Positions 9,302-19,005 are shown, counted from the stretch's first letter. The stretch is 64,000 nucleotides of DNA from Candidatus Poribacteria bacterium (GCA_958295945.1 OY282386.1:2245864-2309863), one strand, 5' to 3'. Translations and numbers: made by a program. The notes: generated by a model from the sequence alone, not told the origin.

Positions 9302-9688
9302 TTAATCATGCAGCAGCTCTTTAAGTAGTGATAAGAGTTCTTCATTGTCAGCAGCCAGTTCAAATGCACGTTTCTTTTTGTGCTCAAGGCTTTCGTTGGA
9401 ATCCGATGTATTCCCCGGTTCCCATAGAATTTCAAGATCTTTTGGATTTAATCTGTCATAAGTGATCTTCACAAGTGTATTTGGATAGGATTCAGGTATC
9501 AGCACGATCCAATCAATCGTTTCACCACGTTCAGAATACTGACGATCAACGGTTAGTTTGGGGTCTTGATACGGCACATTGTTCTTGACCCACTGTTTAC
9601 GTCCGAGTGAGTCTATTTCATAAGATCCTACCTCCAACCAATTACGGCCTGCTCCATTTGGTTTTGTTGTAACTTCAATGCGATGCAT
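9302..9688 (-). CDS. hypothetical protein
   Basis: A 128-residue soluble protein with no motif I recognise. It is charged, has many aromatic residues in the middle, and ends in a predicted helix (EHKKKRAFELAADNEELLSLL). A good ribosome site (CGGAGA, 8 bases before the ATG) supports it as a real gene. It converges with the nucleotidyltransferase gene, leaving 29 bases between them. Confidence 0.6.
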   Translation of the reverse strand: MHRIEVTTKPNGAGRNWLEVGSYEIDSLGRKQWVKNNVPYQDPKLTVDRQYSERGETIDWIVLIPESYPNTLVKITYDRLNPKDLEILWEPGNTSDSNESLEHKKKRAFELAADNEELLSLLKELLHD

Positions 9689-9871
9689 TTTGTTTATTCT
9701 CCGTTTGAAAGTGAAAAAAATCAGTTCTTAACTCTTTAGTGAATTCATTGGATAGTCAGTAAATATTAACATACAGATGGTTATAACACAAGTCAATTTG
9801 TGCTTGGTTTAATATGATGTCATAGTGTCTTAGCTGAGAATTATGAAGAAAGTTTGATACGGGAAAAAGTT

Positions 9872-9900
9872 TGACATTGACTAGGTAGTGTGTTACACTC
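9872..9900 (+). promoter_or_regulatory. sigma70-type promoter for larA-minCDE
   Basis: TTGACA at 9872-9877, a 17-base spacer and TACACT at 9895-9900. It is the only strong promoter in the 316-base gap before larA and predicts a leader of roughly 100 bases. Confidence 0.65.
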
Positions 9901-10004
9901 TATCTTAGTTCACGCGAATCCATTTTTCTTCTTCTTCAATTCTCTATTTATGAGCGAATACTTTGTCTATACATATTGATATATTTGTTATAGGAATAAT
10001 ATAA

Positions 10005-11288
10005 ATGCAAGTAGAAATGAGATATGGTCAGGGTACAGTAACGGTGGATATTCCTGATGATAATTTAGCAGGAGTTTTGGAAACTGCACCATCCGTACCG
10101 TTAGATGATGTTGATATTGCGGTACAAGAGGCAATTTCACAACCTATATCTTCACCTTCTTTAGCAAAGCTTGCTGAAGGTCGCGATTCTGCGTGCATTG
10201 TTATCTCAGATATCACACGTCCTGTTCCAAACAAGATCATACTGCCACCTATACTCAATACTCTTGAGCAAGCAGGTATTTCTCGTGATAAAATCACAAT
10301 CCTTATAGCGACTGGTATTCATCGTCCGAATGAAGGCAAGGAACTTGAAGAAATGGTTGGAAGATCCATTATGGAATCTTTCCGAATCGTCAATCATTTT
10401 TCTCAAAAACAAGAGACGCATACATATCTTGGCAAGACACACAGCGAAACACCTGTCTATATTGATAGTACATATCTTGCAGCAGATTTGAAAATAGTTA
10501 CAGGATTGATTGAACCGCACTTGATGGCGGGTTATTCTGGTGGAAGAAAAGCTATCTGTCCAGGACTTGCCTCAGTTGAAACAATGAAAATCATGCACGG
10601 TCCGGAGTTGATGGAACACCCAAAATCTGCAGTAGGAATATTGGATGGAAATCCATTTCACATGGAGGCAACTGAAATTGCCTTGATGGCAGGCGTTGAT
10701 TTTAACCTAAATGTTGCAATTGATAAAGAACGGCAGATAACGGGTGTTTTTGCAGGTGAATTGGTAGAATCACATCTAAAAGGTACGCAGTTCGTTGAAA
10801 GTCAGGCGAAAGTTACTGTGGCTTCACCTGTAGATGCTGTTGTCGTCTCAAGTGCTGGATATCCCTTGGATACCACCTTCTATCAGGCAATTAAGGGATT
10901 ACTTACGGCAGTTGAAATTGTCAAACAAGGAGGTAGTATATTGCTTGTTGCTGAATGTAGTGAAGGTATTGGCAGCAAACCATTTACGGACTTACTGTTT
11001 AAAACAGACGATTTAACCGCATTCGTTGAAGGTCTATACAATCCAGCAAATTTCGTCATAGACCAGTGGCAATTGGAAGAATTGGCTAAAGTTGCACGCA
11101 AAACTGACATTTACTTTTATACAGACGGTATCCCGTATCAACAAAGATCAAAACTTTTTGTTCATCCACTAAAAAATCCACAAGATGGGATTGAAGACAT
11201 TTTAAAACGGTACGGTAACGATGCTCAATTTGCTGCGATTCCTGAAGGACCGTATGTATTAGCAAAGATTGAGGGTGTAACCGTATAA
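10005..11288 (+). CDS. larA: LarA-type nickel-pincer racemase (DUF2088)
   Basis: A 427-residue protein with the LarA motifs: SDITRP near residue 67, ATGIHRP near 105 (catalytic histidine), EPHLMAGYSGGRK near 171-183 (second catalytic histidine and the lysine that anchors the nickel-pincer cofactor) and ETMKIMH shortly after. LarA racemises lactate or other 2-hydroxy acids. The family is broad and the substrate here is open. The cofactor genes larB, larC and larE are not in the window. It is followed at 75 bases by minC, an unusual neighbour. Confidence 0.85.
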   Translation: MQVEMRYGQGTVTVDIPDDNLAGVLETAPSVPLDDVDIAVQEAISQPISSPSLAKLAEGRDSACIVISDITRPVPNKIILPPILNTLEQAGISRDKITILIATGIHRPNEGKELEEMVGRSIMESFRIVNHFSQKQETHTYLGKTHSETPVYIDSTYLAADLKIVTGLIEPHLMAGYSGGRKAICPGLASVETMKIMHGPELMEHPKSAVGILDGNPFHMEATEIALMAGVDFNLNVAIDKERQITGVFAGELVESHLKGTQFVESQAKVTVASPVDAVVVSSAGYPLDTTFYQAIKGLLTAVEIVKQGGSILLVAECSEGIGSKPFTDLLFKTDDLTAFVEGLYNPANFVIDQWQLEELAKVARKTDIYFYTDGIPYQQRSKLFVHPLKNPQDGIEDILKRYGNDAQFAAIPEGPYVLAKIEGVTV

Positions 11289-11362
11289 CCGATTAAACTA
11301 TCAGAAGACATCATTCTACAATAAGTCATTGACTAATGAAATATTTTTCATGAGAAAGACAA

Positions 11363-12034
11363 ATGGAAAATGCAATCGTGAAACTCAGAGGCTATAAAGA
11401 TGGTTTGCATCTTATTATCAAACCGAAGGTATCTCTGAAAGAGGTAGAAGAGGCAATCCATGAATTAATCAATGGGATGAATCAACCCTTAGAGGGAACG
11501 TCTGTCCACATTGATATGTCAACTACACCCTTAACTTCTGCTGACCTGATGGAATTAGAAACGCATCTTACTGAAAAATACAATCTGAATGTCAGCGGAG
11601 TAAATCTAATTGATGATAATGAAGAATCTCCAATTATAGCAGCACCTGCAGTACATATTATTCCACATTGTTTACCAACAGACAATCAACAAGATTATGG
11701 ACATGCAGAAATTGTCCGACAAACGATTCGTTCTGGTCAAACGACCTCTTCTCTAACAGGAAGTATAATAATATATGGTGATGTTAATCCGGGTGGAGAA
11801 GTTGTAGCATCTGGGGATATCATTGTTCTTGGTACATTGCGTGGCAATGCGCATGCAGGGGCAAATGGAAGGTTATCATCCGTTATTATGGCGATGGAGT
11901 TGGTTCCCTTACAACTACAAATTGGTTCGTATGTGAACCGGCCGCCAATAGGTCAAAAACCGAGAGGTTATCCAGAAATAGCACGTATAGGTGCTGAAAA
12001 TATTATCATCGTAGAAGAATTCATAAAATTCTAA
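11363..12034 (+). CDS. minC: septum site-determining protein MinC
   Basis: A 223-residue inhibitor of FtsZ ring assembly. The N-terminal domain (about 1-105) is weakly conserved, as usual. The C-terminal beta-helix has the diagnostic GGEVVASGDIIVLGTLRGNA (about residues 152-171) and AHAGANG. MinC is recruited to the membrane by MinD. It stands first in the order minC-minD-minE with only 17 bases to minD, so it is clearly an operon. Confidence 0.93.
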   Translation: MENAIVKLRGYKDGLHLIIKPKVSLKEVEEAIHELINGMNQPLEGTSVHIDMSTTPLTSADLMELETHLTEKYNLNVSGVNLIDDNEESPIIAAPAVHIIPHCLPTDNQQDYGHAEIVRQTIRSGQTTSSLTGSIIIYGDVNPGGEVVASGDIIVLGTLRGNAHAGANGRLSSVIMAMELVPLQLQIGSYVNRPPIGQKPRGYPEIARIGAENIIIVEEFIKF

Positions 12035-12051
12035 TTGAAGGAAGGTTGATT

Positions 12052-12843
12052 ATGGGTAAAGTAATCGTGATTACTTCTGGTAAGGGAGGAGTCGGTAAAA
12101 CGACATCAACAGCAAACCTTGGTACTGCATTAGCGATGATCGGTAAAACGGTGGTAATAATTGATGCTGATGTCGGGTTGAGGAATCTTGATGTTGTAAT
12201 GGGGTTAGAGAGTCGCGTCGTTTTTACATCCATGGATGTAATAGAAAAGAGATGTGATCTGGATAAAGCTCTTGTAAAAGACAGACGTGTTGAAGATTTA
12301 ATGCTGCTCGCAGCGTCACAACGCAATAGGAAAGATGATATCAAACCTGAACAGATGTTTGATATCTGTGAGAGGCTTAGAGAAGAGTATGATTTTATAC
12401 TTGTTGACTCACCAGCAGGAATTGAACAGGGTTTTCACAATGCTGCTGCTGGGGCAGAAGAAGCAATCATTATCACTACGCCTGATGTATCTGCAATCCG
12501 GGATGCTGATCGCATAATTGGGTTGCTACAAAACCAAAATATAGATCCTATCAGTCTGATACTGAATAGGCTATCGCCAACACTTGTTAAAAAAGGTAAT
12601 ATGATTAGTAAGAATGATGTCTTAGATATTCTGAACATCGATCTTCTCGGCGTTGTACCTGAGGATGAAGGCGTTATTGCATCAACTAATCGTGGTGTTC
12701 CACTCGTTCATAACGAACAATCTCCTGGGGCTGAAGCCTACATGAGAATCGCACGTCGGATGACTGGACAACGTGTGCCAATTCCTGAGATGAGAGAAGA
12801 TAACTTTTTTTCTAATATACTGAACTGGTTCTCAAGAAAATAA
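12052..12843 (+). CDS. minD: septum site-determining ATPase MinD
   Basis: A 263-residue ParA-type ATPase. It has the deviant Walker A KGGVGKTT near residue 9, VIIDADVGLRNLD (switch region) and FILVDSPAGIE (Walker B). The C-terminus FFSNILNWFSRK is the amphipathic membrane-targeting helix. MinD binds the membrane in its ATP form, recruits MinC and is released by MinE. ATG 12052 is chosen over TTG 12046 because GAAGGAAGG sits 6-7 bases upstream. Confidence 0.95.
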   Translation: MGKVIVITSGKGGVGKTTSTANLGTALAMIGKTVVIIDADVGLRNLDVVMGLESRVVFTSMDVIEKRCDLDKALVKDRRVEDLMLLAASQRNRKDDIKPEQMFDICERLREEYDFILVDSPAGIEQGFHNAAAGAEEAIIITTPDVSAIRDADRIIGLLQNQNIDPISLILNRLSPTLVKKGNMISKNDVLDILNIDLLGVVPEDEGVIASTNRGVPLVHNEQSPGAEAYMRIARRMTGQRVPIPEMREDNFFSNILNWFSRK

Positions 12844-12855
12844 ATCGAGGATAAC

Positions 12856-13107
12856 ATGGACTTTAAAAGTTTATTTACACGTAAATCAAAATCGAGCAAT
12901 ATTGCTACGCAGCGACTCAAGTTAATTCTTACGCAAGATAGGTTTGATGTTAGTGAGGATTCAATGAAACAGTTGCAGTTTGAATTAACTGAAGTGTTGG
13001 CGAAATACTTTGAATTCACAATGACCTCTGTAAGTATGTCACTCAAACGTGAAGGAAATTCCTACGTACTCATGGCAGATTTTCCATACCATGATTCAGC
13101 CAAATGA
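12856..13107 (+). CDS. minE: cell division topological specificity factor MinE
   Basis: An 83-residue protein in the normal size range. The N-terminus has the membrane-binding MDFKSLF, followed by the conserved helix ATQRLKLILTQDR that contacts MinD and stimulates its ATPase. The C-terminal dimer domain follows. GAGGAT lies 6 bases before the ATG. It completes the min operon. A structured repeat element starts 30 bases downstream. Confidence 0.93.
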   Translation: MDFKSLFTRKSKSSNIATQRLKLILTQDRFDVSEDSMKQLQFELTEVLAKYFEFTMTSVSMSLKREGNSYVLMADFPYHDSAK

Positions 13108-13137
13108 CATTAATTCTTTGAATGTAACTTTAGTTAA

Positions 13138-13454
13138 GGGTGTGTAAAGTTTTTGGCAAAATATCACATTAACCATTGTAGTGCGGGGTCTCCGTGCCCG
13201 TCATTATTGACAGACTGTATGATGGCGAGGCACGGAGACCCTGTGAATCATGGCGAATACCAAACGTGTATTCGTCTATGTGCATTCATACCCGACAAAT
13301 GCCACACGGGGAATGCCTCAATGGCATTCATACCGTTGATTTGGCGCATTTGGCGTTGATTTGGGGGAACGCCTACAGGCGTTCATACCGTTGATTACTT
13401 GATTTCGCACTACAATGGATGGTAAGCAGTTAGTGCCTATAACTTTACATACCC
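13138..13454. repeat. IR-bounded palindromic element (MITE-like), about 317 bp
   Basis: The ends GGGTGTGTAAAGT (13138-13150) and ACTTTACATACCC (13442-13454) are inverted with one mismatch. An inner perfect inverted pair is CCATTGTAGTGCG (13173-13185) and CGCACTACAATGG (13406-13418). Between them lie three further hairpins: GGGTCTCCGTGCC with its complement (13186-13241), GAATGCC/GGCATTC (13311-13329) and GAACGCC/GGCGTTC (13367-13384). The last two are each followed by ATACCGTTGATT. The left end recurs at 60819. Confidence 0.7.
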
Positions 13455-13490
13455 CTTTGTGAAAACTGATTTGCTTAATACCTCTTAGAA

Positions 13491-14291
13491 TTAGAGTATT
13501 AATTTATTTATAGCATCTGCTACACCGTTTTCATCGTTTGATGTAGTGATATAGTCTGCACAAGCTAAAATTGGATCAACTGCATTCTCCATCGCAATGC
13601 CGAATCCCGCAGTCTTTAGCAAACTCTCGTCGTTGTAACTATCACCGAAAGCAACCACAGTTTCAATCGGTATATCACACTGTTTTGCCAATGCTGTAAG
13701 TGCTCTCCCTTTGGTCACTTCTGGATTCATGAATTCTATGTATTCTGGTTGTGTTTGTGTTACATAGAGTTTCTCTCCATATTTGGATTTATATCTTTCA
13801 AGGAGTGTTAACAGTTGTTCCGCAGGATGGATTATCAGAAGTTTAGTAGGAGATTTGTCAGACATCAAATTGAGGTCTTTTATAGGCGTTGCAGGGACAC
13901 CAGTCCGAAATTCATACAAATCACTCCATTCGTTTTTTTCTGCTACATAAAGTTCGTCATGCCAACAAAAATTTAGATGTAAACTCTCTTCTATACAGTC
14001 ATTTACAATCTCATTTGCATCTGCTGCTGATACAGGTGTATGGTGATATATTTCGTTTGTAATTGCATGTTTCACCATCCCACCGTTATAGGAAATAATA
14101 GGATTTTCTAACTCAATTTGTTCACTGATTGGTAAAATGGACCTATGCATCCTACCAGAGACTAACACAACAAGGATACCTTCTGAATTTAGTGATTGTA
14201 ATGCTTCACGGTTCTCATCAGAGAGTTGGTGGTGGCTATTCAACAATGTTCCATCTAAATCAAAAGCTGCCATACAGCAAGGTATTTTCAT
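13491..14291 (-). CDS. HAD-superfamily Cof-type phosphatase
   Basis: A 266-residue protein with HAD motif I FDLDGTLL (nucleophile aspartate near residue 10), motif II VSGR, and motif IV AFGDSYNDESLL near the C-terminus. The large cap places it in the Cof/IIB group, which removes phosphate from sugar phosphates and flavin precursors. ATG 14291 places the first motif 9 residues from the N-terminus. An upstream ATG at 14369 would overlap the ABC gene and is unlikely. It is co-directional with the sugar-type ABC ATPase. Confidence 0.85.
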   Translation of the reverse strand: MKIPCCMAAFDLDGTLLNSHHQLSDENREALQSLNSEGILVVLVSGRMHRSILPISEQIELENPIISYNGGMVKHAITNEIYHHTPVSAADANEIVNDCIEESLHLNFCWHDELYVAEKNEWSDLYEFRTGVPATPIKDLNLMSDKSPTKLLIIHPAEQLLTLLERYKSKYGEKLYVTQTQPEYIEFMNPEVTKGRALTALAKQCDIPIETVVAFGDSYNDESLLKTAGFGIAMENAVDPILACADYITTSNDENGVADAINKLIL

Positions 14292-14313
14292 AGTTTCTTT
14301 CTCAAGGGTGTCT

Positions 14314-15432
14314 TTACCAAATTGCTTGTTCTGTTTCTTGGTCAAATAGGTGTATGTGTGCAACATCAAAATCTAACCATATTCTATCATCAACAGCAAC
14401 TTGGAATGAGGGGTGTGTTCTTACTCGGAGAAGGATAGGATCTTGTGTCTCCTGATTTGTTCCGAGTAGCATGTCAAGGATATTCACTGAACCGAGGTGT
14501 TCAATCAGATGTACATCAGCAGAAATACTGTTATCAGTTGATTCTTTGCTGGCGGTTATGTGTTCTGGGCGCACACCAAAAACATAACGATTGTCCTCAT
14601 TTGATTTATTTAATCTCAACTGTTTATCTAACGAAAGAGTTATGCTCACATCAGTATGGCTCAATTGCAATGCAGTGGTGCCTTCCTGAGAGGTGACTTC
14701 GGCATCAAGTAAATTCATTGTCGGCATACCCATGAATCCCGCAACGAATAGACTTTTTGGTTCATTGTAGACTTCATGAGGTGTTCCGATCTGTTGAAGG
14801 ACCCCTTCATGTATTACTGCAATTCGGTCTGCAAGAGACATTGCTTCAACTTGATCATGAGTGACAAATATCGTGGTAGCACCAATTTCATGCTGCAATC
14901 GTTTGATTTCAGCACGTGTGTCAATACGGAGTTTCGCATCTAAGTTTGCCATCGGTTCATCAAGAAGATAGACTTTAGGTTGACGCACCATTGCACGACC
15001 AAGCGCAACCCGTTGCATCTCGCCTCCGCTCAACACACTCGGTTTACGATTCAATATGTCAGTAATCTGAAGAATTCCAGCGACCTTTTCTACCTGCGTA
15101 TCTATCTCAGATTTTGAAACCTTCACTGCTTTAAGCGGAAATGCAATATTATCATATACGCTTAAATGTGGGTATAGTGCATAGAACTGAAAAACAAAAG
15201 CAATATCTCTGTCCGAAGGTGATAGATCATTAACGCGATTGCCATCAATAAGAATATCACCTTCATTGGGATGCTCTAAACCCGCAATTAATCTCAGTGT
15301 TGTTGTTTTTCCGCACCCCGATGGACCTAAAAAGACAACAAATTCTTGGTCTTCAACCTGCAGGTTAAAATCTTTGACTGCGATGACTTCCCCGAAACGC
15401 TTTTCAATGTTCTCTAATCTGATTTGTGCCAT
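14314..15432 (-). CDS. carbohydrate ABC transporter ATP-binding protein (MalK/UgpC type)
   Basis: A 372-residue ATPase with Walker A GPSGCGKTT (about 36-44), signature LSGGEMQRVALGRA, Walker B VYLLDEPMANLDAK and H-loop FVTHDQ. The last 130 residues are the TOBE-type regulatory domain found in MalK/UgpC ATPases that energise sugar importers. No permease or binding-protein gene is nearby; such ATPases often serve several transporters. It overlaps none of its neighbours and lies 22 bases before the phosphatase gene. Confidence 0.9.
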   Translation of the reverse strand: MAQIRLENIEKRFGEVIAVKDFNLQVEDQEFVVFLGPSGCGKTTTLRLIAGLEHPNEGDILIDGNRVNDLSPSDRDIAFVFQFYALYPHLSVYDNIAFPLKAVKVSKSEIDTQVEKVAGILQITDILNRKPSVLSGGEMQRVALGRAMVRQPKVYLLDEPMANLDAKLRIDTRAEIKRLQHEIGATTIFVTHDQVEAMSLADRIAVIHEGVLQQIGTPHEVYNEPKSLFVAGFMGMPTMNLLDAEVTSQEGTTALQLSHTDVSITLSLDKQLRLNKSNEDNRYVFGVRPEHITASKESTDNSISADVHLIEHLGSVNILDMLLGTNQETQDPILLRVRTHPSFQVAVDDRIWLDFDVAHIHLFDQETEQAIW

Positions 15433-15452
15433 TTGCTTAATTCCGTGAGGTG

Positions 15453-16253
15453 TTACGGACTATGGTCTGTGTTGATAGGTGACTCATCTTTTTCCATGAA
15501 CCGTTCAATTGTGTTGCGTGTGGCAGGACTGGTGCGAAAATCAGCGATCCAAGGTTCACGGAAATACGCCTGCTTTTCCTTTGATAGACCATTAAGCACT
15601 TCAGGTGGAATACGCAGCCGATGCCAATGCGTAGCAAGATGGGCATAAGCATTGAGTATTGCTATACGAGGGGTTTCACGTTGCCAAATTGGACCTGCAT
15701 GACAAAGGTTTTCAGTAAAGAATATAGCACTACCAGCAGGACACTCATAAGTCATTAAATATGGACTACGTTTGTCCTCCTCTAATGACATATGATCTGG
15801 GTGCATTGGAAAGTTTGATTTATGACTACCCACAATGAAATGCGTCGCTCCATCGTTCTTGGATATATCAGTCAATTCAAAAACCACCCGTACCATACCA
15901 GCATGGATCCTACCATTATTGACACGATACCCGAATATTGGATCACCTTGGCGTGGCCCTCCACCGTGAAGACCACCATGTTCCTGTCCTTTCCGACGTA
16001 TTACAAAAAACGTACTTTCCATACGGATATCCGGTCCGATGATTTCGTGTAAAACATCAACGACTTTAGGATGATCTATAAGAACACTTGATGGACCACC
16101 AGGTACTGCCCGGTGTTCAGGAGGGAGGGATTCTGGATTGTTTCGTATTCGTTTTAATTGATCAACAATGTCGTTCACTTCATCCTTACTAATAATCGCA
16201 GGACGCACGAGAAAACCAGTTAGGTCAAACCTAAATTTTTCTTCATCAGTCAT
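15453..16253 (-). CDS. PhyH-like protein with HxG in place of the HxD iron motif
   Basis: A 266-residue member of the PhyH fold family, recognised by the order ELTDISKNDGATHFIVGSH, distal H185 (LCHAGP) and R196. Where canonical members have HxD, this protein reads LHGGG (H96, G98), so the metal-binding carboxylate seems missing. The same loss occurs in Fe(II)/2-oxoglutarate halogenases, but also in inactive relatives. It is followed closely by the ABC ATPase gene (20 bases). Confidence 0.8.
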   Translation of the reverse strand: MTDEEKFRFDLTGFLVRPAIISKDEVNDIVDQLKRIRNNPESLPPEHRAVPGGPSSVLIDHPKVVDVLHEIIGPDIRMESTFFVIRRKGQEHGGLHGGGPRQGDPIFGYRVNNGRIHAGMVRVVFELTDISKNDGATHFIVGSHKSNFPMHPDHMSLEEDKRSPYLMTYECPAGSAIFFTENLCHAGPIWQRETPRIAILNAYAHLATHWHRLRIPPEVLNGLSKEKQAYFREPWIADFRTSPATRNTIERFMEKDESPINTDHSP

Positions 16254-16286
16254 AGTTTAACTCCAGTTCAAAGAAAAATGAATAAT

Positions 16287-17114
16287 CTATAATCGTATCT
16301 TCTTGAATGCTTCAATCTGTGCTGTGATTGCACGTTCAGTTGGTAGCCGTTCCGCACTTGACGCACCATAGAATCCAACAACACCCTTGGTGTTTTCCAA
16401 GATATATGTGGCGTCTTCAGGTTCAGCAATCGGACCCCCATGGCATATCACCAATATATCGGGATTCACTCCTTTTGCAGCGTCATGAATAGCTTGAACA
16501 CGTTTTGCTGCATCTTCAAGTGTAAATGCAGTTTTCGCACCAATTGAACCTTTAGTCGTGAGACCCATGTGTGCAACAAGAATATCTGCACCTGCATCAG
16601 CCATCTGTTCTGCTTCAGACTCGTTGAATGCATACGGTGTCGTCAGTAGATTCATTTGGTGTGCAGTGCGTATCATCTCAACTTCCGGACCGTAACCCAT
16701 ATCAGTTTCCTCAAGTAGTTGACGGAACGTTCCATCAATTAATCCTACCGTTGGGAAGTTCTGCACACCACTAAAACCAACAGCATCAATTTGCGTTAAG
16801 AATATATCCATCAATCGGAATGGATCCGTACCACAGACACCAGCAAGAACGGGAGTATTTTTGACTACAGGAAGAACTTCACTTGCCATCTCAATGACAA
16901 TTTGGTTCGCATCTCCATAAGGCATCATCCCTGCAAGTGATCCTCTACCAGCCATACGGAATCTACCTGAGTTGTAGATGATTATTAAGTCTATGCCTCC
17001 CGCTTCTTCACATTTTGCTGAGATTCCTGTGCCTGCCCCAGCCCCAATGATTGGTTTTCCAGCATCAATGTTGGTGCGTAATTGGTTTAAAATATTTTCA
17101 CGTTTGAACTTCAT
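16287..17114 (-). CDS. phosphoenolpyruvate hydrolase-family TIM-barrel protein
   Basis: A 275-residue protein with the N-terminal [20 protein letters not shown] and repeated barrel strands ([59 protein letters not shown]). This is the profile of the PEP-hydrolase/TIM-barrel signal transduction family, related to the PEP mutase and isocitrate lyase fold. The reaction in this lineage is not established. It sits 33 bases from the HxG PhyH gene in a minus-strand catabolic block. Confidence 0.8.
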   Translation of the reverse strand: MKFKRENILNQLRTNIDAGKPIIGAGAGTGISAKCEEAGGIDLIIIYNSGRFRMAGRGSLAGMMPYGDANQIVIEMASEVLPVVKNTPVLAGVCGTDPFRLMDIFLTQIDAVGFSGVQNFPTVGLIDGTFRQLLEETDMGYGPEVEMIRTAHQMNLLTTPYAFNESEAEQMADAGADILVAHMGLTTKGSIGAKTAFTLEDAAKRVQAIHDAAKGVNPDILVICHGGPIAEPEDATYILENTKGVVGFYGASSAERLPTERAITAQIEAFKKIRL

Positions 17115-17157
17115 TAAATGTATCCTTACATTCTGTATTATTACAGTGACTTAACTA

Positions 17158-17284
17158 TGCCCGATCATTGTTTATGGTGAAGCATAGAATTATATCTACA
17201 CTTTCTAACAACGGTAGGCGAGGTTTCCTAACCTCGCCTCAGCAATGTGTAGAATTAAGTCAATAATTTACCATAAATCGGGCA
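17158..17284. repeat. dispersed palindromic repeat, copy 1
   Basis: The outer arms GCCCGAT...TTTATGGT and ACCATAAATCGGGC are inverted. The core is a perfect hairpin GGCGAGGTT-TCCT-AACCTCGCC (17217-17238). Its left half matches the minus-strand sequence at 22866-22934, and the core recurs at 30021 and 59514. It fills most of the 205-base gap between two genes. Confidence 0.7.
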
Positions 17285-17319
17285 GAGAAGGTTGTTTATG
17301 CGGAAAATGAATTATTCGG

Positions 17320-18108
17320 TTATTTCTTCAAATTTCCCCATGTTGTTGTAACTTTGCCCTTTGCAGAAACATCAAGCGTATCTTTCACGACTCTTTGTAT
17401 TTCAGCCGCAGAAAGGGCATAGTTTGCTAACATTAGTTCATCCATTATTCCAACAAAAAATCGCGGACAACATGCATTGTTTTCCCCACCAAAGCGCAAT
17501 ACCTTATCAGGTGAACTTCTTCCCGCGCCTTTTTGAGGAATGACCTTACCATCGTGTTCTCCGTTTATATAGAAGCGCGCTTCATTTCCATCCCATGCAA
17601 TTGCAACATGAGTCCACGCTTTTACCGTTAATTTGCCGTCAGAAATATGATAACCTGGATTATCGGTATCATAGAAATAATATGCAAGCTGACCTGCACC
17701 AGGTTCAATTTGTAAATAATAAGTGTTTTTATAAAAGATGGTATTCTTGTTCTCTTGCGGACCGACTGGAAATTCTTCAATATATACCCATGCCATCATT
17801 GTAATCGCCTTGTCTATATCTATTTCATTAGAATGTTCAACCTCAATATATTCGGCATCCCCAGCTGTGCCATCCATTTGTACAGCTTTACCGAGAATTC
17901 CATCAGTCCAATCAATATCACCATTTAATTCTCCAACTAAACCCGCAGTTGCATCTTTAGTTTGATTTCCAGCACCTTCGTCAAAATGCCAAACATATAT
18001 CTTTTTACCAAGTTGATCAACGTTACCTTTCCCACCAGCTGCATAGACAACTGGACAGAAAAACAGGATGAGAATAGTGCCGAGGGTTAAAATTCTTTGA
18101 ATTTTCAT
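17320..18108 (-). CDS. secreted LamG/concanavalin A-like domain protein
   Basis: A 262-residue protein with a clear signal peptide (MKIQRILTLGTILILFFCPVVYAAGG) and a LamG fold: WHFDEGAGNQTKDATA near the start, MAWVYIEEF, WTHVAIAWDGNEARFYINGE and MDELMLANYALSAAEIQ. Such domains bind glycans or proteins outside the cell. The ATG at 18108 has AGGAGG 7 bases upstream, which rules out the longer frame. Its C-terminal TTWGNLKK is shared with the next gene (TTWANLKR), so the two are paralogues. Confidence 0.85.
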   Translation of the reverse strand: MKIQRILTLGTILILFFCPVVYAAGGKGNVDQLGKKIYVWHFDEGAGNQTKDATAGLVGELNGDIDWTDGILGKAVQMDGTAGDAEYIEVEHSNEIDIDKAITMMAWVYIEEFPVGPQENKNTIFYKNTYYLQIEPGAGQLAYYFYDTDNPGYHISDGKLTVKAWTHVAIAWDGNEARFYINGEHDGKVIPQKGAGRSSPDKVLRFGGENNACCPRFFVGIMDELMLANYALSAAEIQRVVKDTLDVSAKGKVTTTWGNLKK

Positions 18109-18194
18109 TGCAATTCCTCCTGCAGATATTTTTTGATTCTTTAAAGACATTTAGAGACGATAGTAGACACATTAGTTGTAGAACTAAGCGTTAA

Positions 18195-18965
18195 TTATCT
18201 TTTCAAATTTGCCCATGTTGTTGCTAATTTTTCTCTCGGTGACACATCAAAAAATACACCGTTGTTCATATCACTTCTTATTTCAGCTTCTGTAAGGGCA
18301 CGACTGTAAATCGCTACCTCATCAACAAGACATACCGTACCAGCAAGATTAGTTTGCGATTTTCCAATGCGGAAAACGATATCAACACTGAAAATCTCAT
18401 TACCGGGTGGTTTCCATTCAACATCTAACTCACCATCAATATATTGGCGGATCATATTTCCATCAAAGGTAGAAGAAACGTGATGCCATTCCTTTAGCTC
18501 AGGTTTGATAGTCTGTTTATCACGAGAACCTTGCCAACCACCACCGACATTCATCCACGTTTCAATTTGCGGTGAACCTGTAGGATTAGAACTCCATTGG
18601 AGACAATATCCTCCTGTATTGTTAGCTGTTCTGCGACCCATTAGGTTAGAATCTCCTTGATCCTGTTCAGGGAGAAACCACGCTTGTATCGTGATTTCAT
18701 CTGTGATATCAAGTTCAGGAACGGATTCTATTTCTACGTACTTCTCAGTATCAGTGAGATGTACACAACCACCAATCTTTCCATCTTCAGACCAAGTTGC
18801 CCCATGTAACACTGCTTCTAGATCATTTCCACTTGCATCCATCGCTGTGTCACCATTTCCCTCATCAAAAGGAAGATACAACATCAAGTCTTTATCATCG
18901 TTTATTGCCCAAACATACGGACTCATGATTAGGACAATCAGTATTAAAACAATAGAACTCTTCAT
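18195..18965 (-). CDS. secreted LamG/concanavalin A-like domain protein
   Basis: A 256-residue paralogue of its downstream neighbour, with the signal peptide MKSSIVLILIVLIMSPYVWA and LamG strands LMLYLPFDEGNGDTAMDASG, TIQAWFLPEQDQ, WHHVSSTFDGNMIRQYIDGE and VDEVAIYSRALTEAEI. AAGGAGTTAGAAATG fixes the start at 18965; the reading frame upstream overlaps the ThDP enzyme gene and is not expected to be used. It is probably exported; the ligand is unknown. Confidence 0.85.
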   Translation of the reverse strand: MKSSIVLILIVLIMSPYVWAINDDKDLMLYLPFDEGNGDTAMDASGNDLEAVLHGATWSEDGKIGGCVHLTDTEKYVEIESVPELDITDEITIQAWFLPEQDQGDSNLMGRRTANNTGGYCLQWSSNPTGSPQIETWMNVGGGWQGSRDKQTIKPELKEWHHVSSTFDGNMIRQYIDGELDVEWKPPGNEIFSVDIVFRIGKSQTNLAGTVCLVDEVAIYSRALTEAEIRSDMNNGVFFDVSPREKLATTWANLKR

Positions 18966-19005
18966 TTCTAACTCCTTTAAAGCCCTTAATAACTTTATAG
19001 TTGTC

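Noticed and set aside
13153-13394. Two short ORFs after minE
   Set aside because: They lie wholly within the palindromic repeat element and follow its hairpins.
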